From NCBI GenBank assembly GCA_027317185.1, contig DAHVFB010000021.1, positions 1 to 39,201 of the forward strand: a stretch of 39,201 nucleotides of DNA, given 5' to 3'. The position numbers and the translations under genes were made by a program. Below, piece by piece: positions 25,540-34,172 of the stretch. The DNA comes from Deltaproteobacteria bacterium (lineage in GTDB: Bacteria > Desulfobacterota > Binatia > Binatales > Binataceae). The notes beneath the pieces are model-generated. The model was given only the letters and a program-made list of their open reading frames with translations. It was not told the origin of the DNA and did not search any database. Every line of letters begins with the position of its first letter. The stretch's first letter is position 1.

Positions 25540-27339
25540 TTGCGCCAGAGTCTATTTTGCTTGCGATTGTCAGCTCTTGCGTCATCGCTTGCCCGCGGGT
25601 CCGGAGCGCAGCCCCGTTCGGCACGAATCATTCGGATCGTGCTGTGCGCGATCGCGGCGGCGATCCTGTATCTTCCAACTCTCGGCGGCCCTGCGTTGCT
25701 CGAACCGGACGAGGGACGCTATGCGGAAATCGCGCGCGAGATGGTGGTGAGCGGGGATGACGTCACGCCGCGCGACGACTGGGTCCGCTACTTCGAAAAG
25801 CCGCCGCTGGTGTACTGGGCGACGGCCGGATCGATCAGCGCATTCGGCAGCAATGAGTTCTCGGTGCGGCTGCCCGCGGCGATTTTCAGTATTGGACAGG
25901 TCGCCCTGGTCGCCGCGTTGGGCGAGGCGATGTTCGGTGCGAGCGTCGGGTTACTGGCGGCGCTGGCGCTGGCCTTGAGTTCACTGTTTTTCGGGTTCGC
26001 CGGTTTTGCGACGCTCGATCCGGCGCTGGCTTTTTTTCTTACCGCTGCAATGGCGGCCTTTTACCGCGCCGTCCAATCACGCGAAGCAAGCGTTAGTTCC
26101 CGCAGGTGGCTGAGGCTGTCAGCCGCGATGCTCGCGCTCGGCACGCTCGCAAAAGGACCGGTGGCAGTGGTGCTTGGCGGCGCAATCGCGATCGGCTTCA
26201 TGATGATCGAGCGGCGCTGGCGCGAAATTGCACGCTTCCCATGGCTTTCGGGGAGCATCATCTACAGCGCCGTCGTGATTCCATGGTTTGCAATCGCCGA
26301 ATCGCGCAATCCCGGATTTCTGCGGTTCTTCATTCTGCACGAACACGTGCAGCGATATTTGCAAAGCACCGAGCATGGATGGGGACCGTACTTTCTGGTG
26401 ATAGTCGCGATCGCAGGAACCTGGCCCTGGTTTTTCTTCGCGATATCAGGTGCGTTTAATCTCTTGAAGAACGAGCCGATGGAGCCCGAGGACCGGCGCT
26501 CGGCACTCATCTTTCTGATGCTCTGGTTCGCGGTCGTGTTGATCTTTTTTTCAATTCCACGATCCAAACTTGGATCGTACATGCTGCCCGGCCTCCCGCC
26601 GATCGCGATGCTTGCGGGTCTCGGCATAGCGGGGTTCATCGCAACGCCTTTTGCAGGATGGAAGCTGCGATCCTTCGCCCTGATCAATTTGATAATCGCG
26701 ATCGCGCTTGCCACCACGATCGCATTGTTCGCACGGCGGATTGGGGCGGCACTGGTGATCGATGGCGAGATCGCGGCGGCGGCGATCGCATCTGTTGGAA
26801 TTTTTTCGGCGCTGGCAACATCGCGAAATCGGCCGCGTTTGGCGATCGCGGTAATTGCGGTCGGCGTGTTGATTGCCTCTGGGGCGGGATTGAAAGCGCG
26901 CCGCGATGCGGCGTCCTTTTACAGTTACCGCCGGCTGGCGCAGGTGATCACACCCTATCTTGCCAGCGGTTGCGTATTGGCATCTTACAACCACTTCGTG
27001 CAATCGCTGCCCTTTTATACCGGATCGCGCGAAGCGATCGTGGGTTATCGCGGCGAGTTGGCGCCCTTCAGCGATAGCATCGATGCACGCGCCAGCTTTA
27101 TTCCAAATCTCGCCGCCCTGAAAAAACTCTGGCAGTCTCCTTTATGCGTGGTCCTGATCGCCAACTTCCAGGATCTGCCAACGCTGCATCGGCTAACGCC
27201 CACCTCGGTCCTGGGATGCGAAGGTAAGAAGCTGGCGCTATACAATCGGGCGGTAATGGTGAAGCCGGTAAAATTCGAGTGCCGCAATCATGCTCGGGCG
27301 GTGGCCGGCGGCGCAGAGGCTGAAACGGAGTTGCGATGA
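25540..27339 (+). CDS. arnT: ArnT-like lipid A aminoarabinose transferase (GT83)
   Basis: An inner-membrane GT-C enzyme that moves L-Ara4N from undecaprenyl phosphate to lipid A on the periplasmic side. It is 599 residues with about 12 hydrophobic segments. The first periplasmic loop LLEPDEGRYAEIAREMV and then WVRYFEKPPLVYW are the hallmark of ArnT-type enzymes, including the catalytic Asp and the EKPP motif. A further loop FFILHEHVQRYL also fits. The start is uncertain: the open frame begins with TTG at 25540, and other TTG/GTG codons lie downstream before the first membrane segment. It leads an operon whose next three genes all overlap start-to-stop. GT83 enzymes with other acceptors exist, but the neighbouring arn genes support this role. 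Confidence 0.85.
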   Translation: MRQSLFCLRLSALASSLARGSGAQPRSARIIRIVLCAIAAAILYLPTLGGPALLEPDEGRYAEIAREMVVSGDDVTPRDDWVRYFEKPPLVYWATAGSISAFGSNEFSVRLPAAIFSIGQVALVAALGEAMFGASVGLLAALALALSSLFFGFAGFATLDPALAFFLTAAMAAFYRAVQSREASVSSRRWLRLSAAMLALGTLAKGPVAVVLGGAIAIGFMMIERRWREIARFPWLSGSIIYSAVVIPWFAIAESRNPGFLRFFILHEHVQRYLQSTEHGWGPYFLVIVAIAGTWPWFFFAISGAFNLLKNEPMEPEDRRSALIFLMLWFAVVLIFFSIPRSKLGSYMLPGLPPIAMLAGLGIAGFIATPFAGWKLRSFALINLIIAIALATTIALFARRIGAALVIDGEIAAAAIASVGIFSALATSRNRPRLAIAVIAVGVLIASGAGLKARRDAASFYSYRRLAQVITPYLASGCVLASYNHFVQSLPFYTGSREAIVGYRGELAPFSDSIDARASFIPNLAALKKLWQSPLCVVLIANFQDLPTLHRLTPTSVLGCEGKKLALYNRAVMVKPVKFECRNHARAVAGGAEAETELR

Positions 27340-27842
27340 CGAGGCGGATTGGCTTGTTACGGATATATTTGATGAAGCGGCAGGTGGTGCCGATCGGCGC
27401 TGCATTAGCATTGGCGATAATTGGTTGCGCTCCGATGCATGCAAATCTCGCGCGGTCGGCGCTTCAGGAGCAGCGGCTCAACGAGGCGGTAAACGAGGTG
27501 CAATTGGCGCTGGCGCAACATCCGGCCGATCCCGGTCTCGAGCACCTGGCGGCTGCGATTTACACGAATCGCGGAGCCAGGTTCTACACCCAGGGCAATA
27601 TGACCCGCGCCGCCACCGATCTCCATACCGCCTTGAATTTCGATCCCGGCTACTCAGCCGCCTACAACTACCTGGGACTGGTCGCTTTTTCCCAACAAAA
27701 CTGGAAGGATGCGATCGTATATGGGGAACGGGCGGCTTCGCTCGAGAACTGCCCACCAGCCTCATGGGTCGGGGTGGCACGCGTAAAAATGCGGGCGTCA
27801 GCCGGTGATCGTGCACCGGATAACGCGGCGGTGAATCGATGA
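27336..27842 (+). CDS. TPR-containing probable lipoprotein
   Basis: A 168-residue protein with a lipoprotein signal: basic start, hydrophobic stretch GAALALAIIG and Cys31 in the lipobox LAIIGC. About three tetratricopeptide-like helical pairs follow (LNEAVNEVQLALAQHP, MTRAATDLHTALNFDP, WKDAIVYGERAASL). The ATG at 27336 overlaps the arnT stop (ATGA) and has GGAG upstream; an internal ATG at 27372 would put the lipobox Cys at residue 19, a more usual signal length. TPR lipoproteins act as assembly or scaffold factors in the envelope. Its partner is unknown; the overlap with arnT and the RodZ-like gene suggests a shared envelope role. Confidence 0.75.
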   Translation: MTRRIGLLRIYLMKRQVVPIGAALALAIIGCAPMHANLARSALQEQRLNEAVNEVQLALAQHPADPGLEHLAAAIYTNRGARFYTQGNMTRAATDLHTALNFDPGYSAAYNYLGLVAFSQQNWKDAIVYGERAASLENCPPASWVGVARVKMRASAGDRAPDNAAVNR

Positions 27843-28498
27843 GCGAGACTGATCGTAATTCTTCCGAGGCGACAGCCAACGATGACTCGAAGCCTGACGC
27901 TATCGTCGAAAACGGTGCGGTCGGCGCCTCTGCGAACCATGCCGCGCAGCAGAGTCTCGGCGCCTTTCTAACCACCGTTCGCGAGAAACGCGGGGTTTCA
28001 CGCGAGCAGGTGGTCAGCCAAACCCGGATTCCCGGCAATTACATCGCCATGATCGAAAGCGACAATTATAGTGCGATCTCGGATCAACTGTATGTCGTGC
28101 CGTTCATCAGACGTTACGCGACCTTTCTCGAACTGGACCCCGAAGAGACCGCAATGCGATTCGTGCGCGAGGTGCAGCGCGCTGAAAGCGCAATTGTGAA
28201 AATTTCCGGACCGGTCATCAATTCGCGCAGGAGCCGTTCAAAGAGCCGCATCGGGCTATGGATTTTTGTTCTTGCGCTGTTCGTGATCGCGATACTGATT
28301 GCCGGGCTTTATGCCCGCAGCCGCCGCACTGCATCGAAGAACGTTCCGACCGCGGTCCCGACCGCCGCGCAAGCTCCGTTAGTGACGCCGGGCCGGGAAA
28401 CAGTGGGTTCGCCGATGGTGGTTGCACCGCGATCGGAGCCGCATGCGGCGCCACCGATGGTCAGGAATGTGCCCGCGCGGCGGCAGCCAATGCGATGA
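27839..28498 (+). CDS. RodZ-like protein: cytoplasmic HTH, one membrane segment, short tail
   Basis: A 219-residue protein with an HTH_25 domain at about 38-108 ([20 protein letters not shown], then [17 protein letters not shown] and [18 protein letters not shown]), a basic patch (SRRSRSKSR), one membrane helix at about 139-158, and a short Pro/Ala/Thr-rich periplasmic tail. E. coli RodZ has the same order but a longer periplasmic part ending in a DUF4115 domain, which is missing here. RodZ links MreB to the cell-wall machinery through its HTH. Whether this shortened form does so is unknown. It starts inside the TPR gene's stop codon (ATGA) and its own stop overlaps the next start. Confidence 0.8.
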   Translation: MSETDRNSSEATANDDSKPDAIVENGAVGASANHAAQQSLGAFLTTVREKRGVSREQVVSQTRIPGNYIAMIESDNYSAISDQLYVVPFIRRYATFLELDPEETAMRFVREVQRAESAIVKISGPVINSRRSRSKSRIGLWIFVLALFVIAILIAGLYARSRRTASKNVPTAVPTAAQAPLVTPGRETVGSPMVVAPRSEPHAAPPMVRNVPARRQPMR

Positions 28499-28935
28499 CA
28501 TCGGCTCACATCACACCATCCGCTTCGCGAATAACACCCCCCTTCACGCTCGAAACGGCACGGGCCAAAGTCAAGGCGGCGGAGAACGCGTGGAATAGTT
28601 GCGATCCGGAGATCGTCGCGCAGGCTTATACAGAAGATTCTGAATGGCGGAATCGAACGGAGTTTTTCAAGGGCCGCGAGGCTATCAAGGCATTCCTGAG
28701 GCGGAAGTGGGAGAAGGAACTGGGCTACCGCCTGATGAAGGAGCTCTGGTGCTTCGCTGAAAACCGAATCTCCGTGCGCTTCGAGTACGAGTGGCACGAC
28801 ACCAGCGGGCAATGGTACCGCACTCACGGGAACGAGCATTGGGAGTTTGATGCCGAGGGACTGATGCGGCGCCGTGACATGAGCGCAAACGACTATCCCA
28901 TTGGGGAGTCGGAACGCCGCTATCGTCAGCGATGA
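28495..28935 (+). CDS. NTF2-fold protein, DUF1348/SnoaL-like
   Basis: A 146-residue small globular protein. The opening helix [20 protein letters not shown], then [40 protein letters not shown] and the late [20 protein letters not shown] are typical of the DUF1348 branch of the NTF2-like fold, which has a hydrophobic pocket but mostly no known reaction. The ATG at 28495 overlaps the previous stop (ATGA). It closes the arnT-led operon. Such proteins can be isomerases or ligand carriers; nothing in the sequence decides. Confidence 0.85.
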   Translation: MTSAHITPSASRITPPFTLETARAKVKAAENAWNSCDPEIVAQAYTEDSEWRNRTEFFKGREAIKAFLRRKWEKELGYRLMKELWCFAENRISVRFEYEWHDTSGQWYRTHGNEHWEFDAEGLMRRRDMSANDYPIGESERRYRQR

Positions 28936-29018
28936 AGTTTAGCTGACACGAACTTTCAGATGATCCTGGAAAGCTGGATTTGGTATTCCTGGATACGACA
29001 GTCCCCGCGGCGGACGGA

Positions 29019-29717
29019 TCAGTGCAGGATATGGTTCGCGATCTCCTCGGCGATTAACTCCTTGGCATCACGAACGTTCTCGCCTGGATTTAACAGCGCA
29101 GCCACGGTCAGCGATCCGTCACGACCACTTGAGGTAACACGAGCGACGATCGCGGTCGGATACTGCTTGCCCGGATCGTTACGCCCCAGGGCGACGCCGC
29201 CGCCCATTGTACCCATCATAGTCATCCCGCTCATTGCGTTCTCGGTCGCCTGATACTGCCGCATTTGCTGCATCATTGGATCTTCCGGCTCCAACGCCTG
29301 CAATCGCGCAGCCGCTTCATAGGGATCGCTCGGCTGGTCACCGGTGTCACCTAAGGGCATCGGGGGTGCGCCCAAAGCCTCAAGCAGATCGGATGCGATC
29401 GGATCGCCGGGTGCGACAGCCTGCGCCGAGATACCGGGAGTCATCACGTGCTGATGCATGGTTACCGTGATGGTTATCGGCGGAGTCGAACCGGCATGGC
29501 TGCGGGCGGATCCGAAGTCCTGAGTCAGCACTTCCTGCATCACTGCATCGGTGCAAATCGGAATCACCTGTGTCGTCGCCGGAATCGACAGCCGCCCCAG
29601 GGTTTTTAGCTGAACTGCATGCGCGATCGAGCAGCTAAACGCCGGGATTGCCAGCGCAACCGCCATCGCGCCGACGGTCCGGAATGAATTCTTCGGCTGA
29701 CTGGAGACGATTCTCAC
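29019..29717 (-). CDS. Secreted or periplasmic protein of unknown function, Met-rich
   Basis: A 232-residue protein with a clear signal peptide (residues 1-34, hydrophobic core VGAMAVALAIPAFSCSIAHA). I do not recognise the family. The mature part has TITVTMHQHVMTPG at about 82-95, an acidic/Pro-rich middle, a Met-rich stretch (8 Met in 26 residues at about 146-171), and a C-terminal block TAIVARVTSSGRDGSLTVAA ending in a helix. The GTG start at 29717 overlaps the purE stop (GTGA), so it is translated with purE, an odd partner for a secreted protein. The Met and His content could bind copper, but that is speculation. Confidence 0.65.
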   Translation of the reverse strand: MRIVSSQPKNSFRTVGAMAVALAIPAFSCSIAHAVQLKTLGRLSIPATTQVIPICTDAVMQEVLTQDFGSARSHAGSTPPITITVTMHQHVMTPGISAQAVAPGDPIASDLLEALGAPPMPLGDTGDQPSDPYEAAARLQALEPEDPMMQQMRQYQATENAMSGMTMMGTMGGGVALGRNDPGKQYPTAIVARVTSSGRDGSLTVAALLNPGENVRDAKELIAEEIANHILH

Positions 29718-30202
29718 GGTAGTTTCTGTTGTAACAGTTCACGCGCCCTCGAGGCGCGCCATTGAGCAAGTTGCTCCCCGAGATCGGCACGTTGCAGAGC
29801 CAGAATCTCAATCGCGAACAAGGCGGCATTGGCCGCTCCGGCCTTACCGATAGCCATGGTTGCCACCGGGACTCCGCGCGGCATCTGTACTGTCGCCAGC
29901 AACGAGTCCATCCCACCGAGCGCCGCGGTCTGGATTGGCACGGCCACGATTGGCAGCAGGGTCTTGGATGCGAGCACACCCGCCAGATGAGCCGCGCCTC
30001 CGGCCCCGGCAATCAGCACCTTAATCCCTCGCGTAGCCGCGTCGCGCGCATAAGCATGAGTCTCGTCGGGGGTGCGATGGGCCGACAGCACGCGCGCCTC
30101 ATGCGGAATTTGAAATTCAGTCAAGATCTCCGCCGCCGCGCTCATCTGCTCCCAATCGCTCTTGCTCCCCATCACGATACCAATCACAGGGACATCCGCC
30201 AT
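29714..30202 (-). CDS. purE: N5-carboxyaminoimidazole ribonucleotide mutase
   Basis: A 162-residue class I PurE that moves the carboxyl group of N5-CAIR to give CAIR in purine synthesis. The motifs GIVMGSKSDW, VLSAHRTPDETHAYA (with the catalytic His), IAGAGGAAHLAGVLAS and PRGVPVATMAIGKAGAANAA are all present. The ATG at 30202 and a TTG at 30208 are both possible, since GGAGG lies 11 or 5 bases upstream. The usual partner purK does not follow; instead an unrelated secreted protein is coupled to its stop codon. It is divergent from murF. Confidence 0.95.
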   Translation of the reverse strand: MADVPVIGIVMGSKSDWEQMSAAAEILTEFQIPHEARVLSAHRTPDETHAYARDAATRGIKVLIAGAGGAAHLAGVLASKTLLPIVAVPIQTAALGGMDSLLATVQMPRGVPVATMAIGKAGAANAALFAIEILALQRADLGEQLAQWRASRARELLQQKLP

Positions 30203-30309
30203 GACCAATCGATCCTCCAGCTTCAGGTTACAACCCGATGAGGCTGTTATGCCAACGTGCGCTTGTCAACCATGCTTCGAACAGGCCTAATCAAGCGGCA
30301 GGAGTAGTG

Positions 30310-31749
30310 ATGGCAACCCCGATCCCCTCGAACACATGCAGCTTTTCTCTTCGTGAGGTTACGGCGGCAACCGGTGGAACCCTGACCCGTCAAATCGAGA
30401 CGGACGTCACTGGCGTTACCACCGACTCACGAGCGATCGGGGCGGGAACGCTTTTTGTCGCATTGCGCGGCAGCCGCTTCAACGGCCACGATTACCTACC
30501 AGCGGCCGCCGCTCACGGAGCAGCCGCCGCAATCGTGGAGCGAGGACAAAGCCATGTTTCGCTTCCGTGTATCGAGGTCGATGATACTTTGCGCGCGCTG
30601 GGTGCTTTGGCGCGTCATCATCTGGAACGAATCCGCGCCAGAACCGGCTTGAGGGTGATCGCGGTCGGCGGCGCCAACGGCAAAACCTCGACCAAGGAAC
30701 TGAGCGCGGCGCTGGCCACGGCGCTTTTTGGTCCGACCCTTAAAACTGCCGGAAATCTCAACAACCTTATCGGCGTGCCAATGACGATTTTCACACTCGC
30801 GGAGAATTATCGCGCCGCCGTAATCGAATGTGGAACCAATCAGCGCGGCGAAGTGGCGCAATTGACCGGTATCCTGCGGCCCGACGTGGCGCTGGTTCTC
30901 AATGTTGATATCGAGCATAGCGAAGGACTTGGAACCATCGACGAGATTGCGGATGAAGAAGCCTCGCTGTTCGATTGCGCGGCGGCGGCGGTTGCCTGCT
31001 TTGAAGAGACCAAGGTGACCGCGCGCATCCCGGCCGGCCTGCGCACCATCACCTTCGGCCGCTCGGAGTCCGCCGATGTACGCTTCGACCGCACCGTGAC
31101 GGCCACGCCGGAGCGATCCGCCATTGAATTGCATCTCGCTCCGGCGATGGTTGATGCAGGCGTAGAACCACGACTCCGTGTTCGCCTCAACCTGCTCGGC
31201 CCTGCCGCGGCGAGCAACGCCGCCGCCGCGATGGCGGCGGTTGGCGCGGCTATCGCGCGGCCGCTGTCGCGCGCGGAGCTCGAACGGATGGTGAGTGCAT
31301 TGGAGGCGGTGCCGCCGGTGCCGGGACGCCTAAATGCGCGCATCATCGGGGCTATTGTCGTGATCGATGATACCTACAATGCTAATCCGCGCTCGGTACG
31401 GGTCGCGCTGGAGACCGCATCGGAGATTGCTCACGCCAGGAAATCCCGCCTGATAATCGCACTGGGCGATATGCTCGAATTGGGAGCCGTCAGCGGTCAG
31501 ATGCATCGCGAGGCGATCCGCGATGTGGCCGCCGCCAGTCCGGCGGAATTCATCGCGGTCGGACCCTTGGTCGGCGCGGCGTGGCGGGCAGAGGCCGGGC
31601 ACTCCTCGATATCTTCCGTGCATAGCTTCGCGAACAGCCTCGACGCCGCTCAACAAATTACCGAAATAGTCCGGCCCGGCGACGTGCTGCTGGTTAAGGG
31701 CTCGCGCGGAATCGCGATGGAGCGGCTGATCGCGGCGCTGGAGAGCTAA
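30310..31749 (+). CDS. murF: UDP-N-acetylmuramoyl-tripeptide--D-alanyl-D-alanine ligase
   Basis: Adds D-Ala-D-Ala to UDP-MurNAc-tripeptide, the last cytoplasmic step of the peptidoglycan precursor. It is 479 residues. The N-terminal domain carries GVTTDSRAIGAGTLFVAL. The ATP loop is AVGGANGKTSTKE at about 118-130. Then come GNLNNLIGVPMTI (the family usually has GNLNNxIG), IECGTNQRGE, NVDIEHSEGLG, DDTYNANPRS and ALGDMLELG. The start at 30310 has AGGAG at 30300-30304; the frame is open from 30238 but without support. It stands alone, away from any murE/mraY/murD cluster, so it may be the only copy displaced or an extra one. Confidence 0.94.
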   Translation: MATPIPSNTCSFSLREVTAATGGTLTRQIETDVTGVTTDSRAIGAGTLFVALRGSRFNGHDYLPAAAAHGAAAAIVERGQSHVSLPCIEVDDTLRALGALARHHLERIRARTGLRVIAVGGANGKTSTKELSAALATALFGPTLKTAGNLNNLIGVPMTIFTLAENYRAAVIECGTNQRGEVAQLTGILRPDVALVLNVDIEHSEGLGTIDEIADEEASLFDCAAAAVACFEETKVTARIPAGLRTITFGRSESADVRFDRTVTATPERSAIELHLAPAMVDAGVEPRLRVRLNLLGPAAASNAAAAMAAVGAAIARPLSRAELERMVSALEAVPPVPGRLNARIIGAIVVIDDTYNANPRSVRVALETASEIAHARKSRLIIALGDMLELGAVSGQMHREAIRDVAAASPAEFIAVGPLVGAAWRAEAGHSSISSVHSFANSLDAAQQITEIVRPGDVLLVKGSRGIAMERLIAALES

Positions 31750-31834
31750 AGCTTCAGCAAAAACATTCCACCCCATGCGGCACGATTTTTCCGAAAAGCG
31801 GTTGATTATCGAGACGCCAGGAGGCGGCTCGGGC

Positions 31835-32422
31835 GTGAAGCTCACGCGTGAGTTCTACGCGCGTCCGGTGCTGATCGTGGCGGGCGAATGCATTGGTAAG
31901 ATTCTGGTGCATCGCACCCCGCAGGGCGAGACCGCCGGCCGTATCGTCGAAGCCGAAGCCTATCGCGGACCGTCGGATCTGGCCGCGCACAGTTCGCGTG
32001 GGCTTACCCGCCGCACCGCCGCGATGTTCGGTCCAGCGGGCTATGCGTATGTCTATCAGCTCTATGGAATCAGTTGGGCGATTAATCTGGTGGCCGCGGC
32101 GGAAGGTGAACCTCACGCGGTTTTAATCAGGGCGCTGGAACCGTTACGCGGAATCGAGCTGATGGCAGCCCGCCGGGGAAAGCCGATCGGCGCGCGCGAG
32201 CTCACGAACGGGCCCGGCAAGCTGACTCATGCGCTTGCAATTACCGGAGCGGATTATGGCCGCGACCTGTGCGGCGACAATCTATTCCTTGAGGATGGAA
32301 CCGTCGGCCGGATCGGCCGTTCGGCCCGGATTAATATCGGCGATGCGGGAGCGTGGACCACGAAACCATGGCGCTTTTATGAACGCAGAAACCGCCACGT
32401 CTCGGTGCGCCCAAGAGATTAA
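31835..32422 (+). CDS. 3-methyladenine DNA glycosylase (AAG/MPG type)
   Basis: A 195-residue base-excision repair enzyme that removes alkylated purines. The family features are LTREFYARPVLIVA, GKILVHRTPQGETAGRIVEAEAY-type sequence with the catalytic Glu, AHSSRGLTRRTAAMFG, AYVYQLYGISWAINLV and the NGPGKLTHALAI segment. The frame is open from an ATG at 31775, but the GTG at 31835 is preferred: AGGAGG lies 10 bases upstream (31819-31824) and the known family start matches VKLTREFYARP. Murein gene murF ends 85 bases upstream. Confidence 0.92.
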   Translation: MKLTREFYARPVLIVAGECIGKILVHRTPQGETAGRIVEAEAYRGPSDLAAHSSRGLTRRTAAMFGPAGYAYVYQLYGISWAINLVAAAEGEPHAVLIRALEPLRGIELMAARRGKPIGARELTNGPGKLTHALAITGADYGRDLCGDNLFLEDGTVGRIGRSARINIGDAGAWTTKPWRFYERRNRHVSVRPRD

Positions 32423-32445
32423 AACAACTAAACTCCGCGTAAACC

Positions 32446-32913
32446 TCAGGCGTCCACGTCCTGCGTCGAGAGCACCGCGCCGCAATCTGATGCGACCGCT
32501 CCGGCGTGCTCGACCAGCAGCGCGTAAACCGCCATCCCGGCTAACATCCCGACTACGAACACCGGCGCCGCGAGATGGCCTGACAACACCGAGGTGACTG
32601 CGGGACCGGGACAGAAACCGCCCAGTCCCCAGCCAATGCCGAACAGAACGGCGCCTGCCAGCAACCGTCGGTCGACTGCGCGTGCCTGAGGAATCGCGAA
32701 TTCGGGCGCGAGTACCGGCGCTGTGCGTTTCGAAATGAATTGGTAGGCGATCGCACTCACCGCCACCGCCCCGCCCATCACAAATGCCAGGCTGGCATCC
32801 CATTTTCCCGCGAAGTCGAGAAATCCTATTACTTTGGCGGGCTGCGTCATCCCGCCGATTATCAGTCCAGCTCCGAAAATCAACCCGGCGATCGAGGCAA
32901 ACAGCTTTTGCAT
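32446..32913 (-). CDS. YeeE/YedE-family half-transporter (second gene of pair)
   Basis: A 155-residue membrane protein with about four hydrophobic segments. The segments GLIFGAGLIIGGMTQPAKVIGFLDF and GIGWGLGGFCPGPAVTSV identify the C-terminal-half type of YeeE/YedE proteins; Cys101 sits in the conserved GGFCPGP. Fused homologues import thiosulfate or related sulfur compounds through conserved Cys residues. The start ATG overlaps the stop of its partner by one base (TAATG), so the pair is translated together. It ends in a short acidic tail. Confidence 0.9.
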   Translation of the reverse strand: MQKLFASIAGLIFGAGLIIGGMTQPAKVIGFLDFAGKWDASLAFVMGGAVAVSAIAYQFISKRTAPVLAPEFAIPQARAVDRRLLAGAVLFGIGWGLGGFCPGPAVTSVLSGHLAAPVFVVGMLAGMAVYALLVEHAGAVASDCGAVLSTQDVDA

Positions 32914-33344
32914 TAGAAGCTTCCCCCCAACAGATGGTTGACCACATACACGGTGATGACACCGGCGAGAGTGAAGGCCATGGTGGCGGCCAGTGAGGGG
33001 ATCGACCCACGGCTCAAACCGCACACGCCGTGACCGCTGGTGCATCCGCCGCCGAGCCGCGTCCCGAAACCGACCAATACTCCGGCAAGCAGGAACATTG
33101 GCAGCGATCGCGGAATCGCGATTGCGAACGCGCCGGGCGAGACGATACGGCCGATCAATCCGGCGACAATCAGGCCACCGACAAAGTACAGCCGCCATCC
33201 CCAATCCATGCTCGCAGGTTTTAGCATCCCCCCAACGATTCCGCTGATACCGGCGATGCGCCCGTTCATCAGCAGCAGGATCGAGGCGCTAATCCCGATC
33301 AGCACCCCGCCGGCCAACGAGGCCAAGGGCGTGAAGTTATGCAT
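32913..33344 (-). CDS. YeeE/YedE-family half-transporter (first gene of pair)
   Basis: A 143-residue membrane protein with about four hydrophobic segments. It starts LASLAGGVLIGISASILLLMNGRIAGISG and carries the signature GTRLGGGCTSGHGVCGLSRGS with Cys101 and Cys108. It matches the N-terminal half of fused YeeE/YedE proteins. AAGG lies about 8 bases before the ATG at 33344. Together with the next gene it should form a complete sulfur-compound channel. No rhodanese, TusA or persulfide dioxygenase gene, the usual companions, is adjacent. A palindrome about 44 bases upstream may be its operator. Confidence 0.9.
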   Translation of the reverse strand: MHNFTPLASLAGGVLIGISASILLLMNGRIAGISGIVGGMLKPASMDWGWRLYFVGGLIVAGLIGRIVSPGAFAIAIPRSLPMFLLAGVLVGFGTRLGGGCTSGHGVCGLSRGSIPSLAATMAFTLAGVITVYVVNHLLGGSF

Positions 33345-33384
33345 AATAGACCTTCCAAATCCGCATTAGCAGACCATCCGAATC

Positions 33385-33400
33385 TATATTAGCTAATCTA
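33385..33400. promoter_or_regulatory. Palindromic operator candidate upstream of the YeeE/YedE pair
   Basis: ATTAGCTAAT at 33388-33397 is a perfect 10-base palindrome. On the minus strand it overlaps a possible -10 (TAATAT) that lies 15 bases after a TTGCCC -35-like hexamer. An AT-rich dyad over the promoter suits a repressor of the ArsR type, often used for sulfide or metal sensing, but no regulator gene is nearby. Confidence 0.4.
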
Positions 33401-33588
33401 CAAAAAGGGCAATAGGCAGACTTCTTCTACCGCTCGAGCCGCTAAACACCCGCTTTTCCAATTAGTGTAGGCGATTAACGCTAGCGGATGGGAGCGGCAA
33501 AAACAGACCGCCGATTCTCGTTTGGCATCGCCCAAAATGCCGCGCTATGTTGAAGTTCGCGCTGGACCGCGATGGAAGGAGAATTGTG

Positions 33589-34134
33589 ATGGCTACACCC
33601 TCGGTCGCCCGGCTCGGGCACGTTGGTCTGCATGTGCATGACCTCGAAAAGGAAAAAGCCTTTTTCCGCGATATCGTGGGCCTGCAAGTGACGGACGAGG
33701 CTCCGGAAATCGGGATCGTGTTTATGAGCGCGCAACCCGACGAAGAACATCACGAACTTCTGCTATGCGCGGGACGCAATGTCGATGAGAATGCGCGAGT
33801 GGTACAGCAGGTATCCTTCCGCTGCAACAGTCTTGATGATGTGTACGGCTACTACCATCGCTTCAGAGAGCATGGGGTCAGGTTCGATCGGATGGTCTCG
33901 CACGGAAACGCCGTAAGTATTTACTTCTACGATCCTGAGGGAAACCGCTGTGAGGTTTACTGGAACACCGGCTTCAAGGCCAAGCAACCGTTCGGCCAAA
34001 AAATCGATCTGGCGACCGCGAAGGACGAACTGATGGCCGAGGTCGAGGAATACGCCGTCAAATACGGTGAGACGGGGTATGTCAATCGCGAAGCCGTCAA
34101 ACAACACAACCTCGGCGTCGACTCCCGGAAGTAA
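33589..34134 (+). CDS. VOC-superfamily protein (glyoxalase/extradiol dioxygenase fold)
   Basis: A 181-residue protein of the vicinal oxygen chelate fold. Potential metal ligands are His11 (LGHVGLHVHD), His54 or His55 (EEHHELLL) and Glu122 (DPEGNRCEVYWNT), matching the pattern of type I extradiol dioxygenases and related enzymes. The ATG at 33589 is chosen because AAGGAG lies 8 bases upstream; an earlier ATG at 33547 lacks one. A single short protein of this kind can be a ring-cleavage dioxygenase, an epimerase or a glyoxalase. Here it stands alone between a transporter pair and a phosphatase-family gene, so the substrate cannot be inferred. Confidence 0.82.
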   Translation: MATPSVARLGHVGLHVHDLEKEKAFFRDIVGLQVTDEAPEIGIVFMSAQPDEEHHELLLCAGRNVDENARVVQQVSFRCNSLDDVYGYYHRFREHGVRFDRMVSHGNAVSIYFYDPEGNRCEVYWNTGFKAKQPFGQKIDLATAKDELMAEVEEYAVKYGETGYVNREAVKQHNLGVDSRK

Positions 34135-34172
34135 CTATCCGCGGCTTGGGAGTCGCGGCTCGGGAGTATTGA

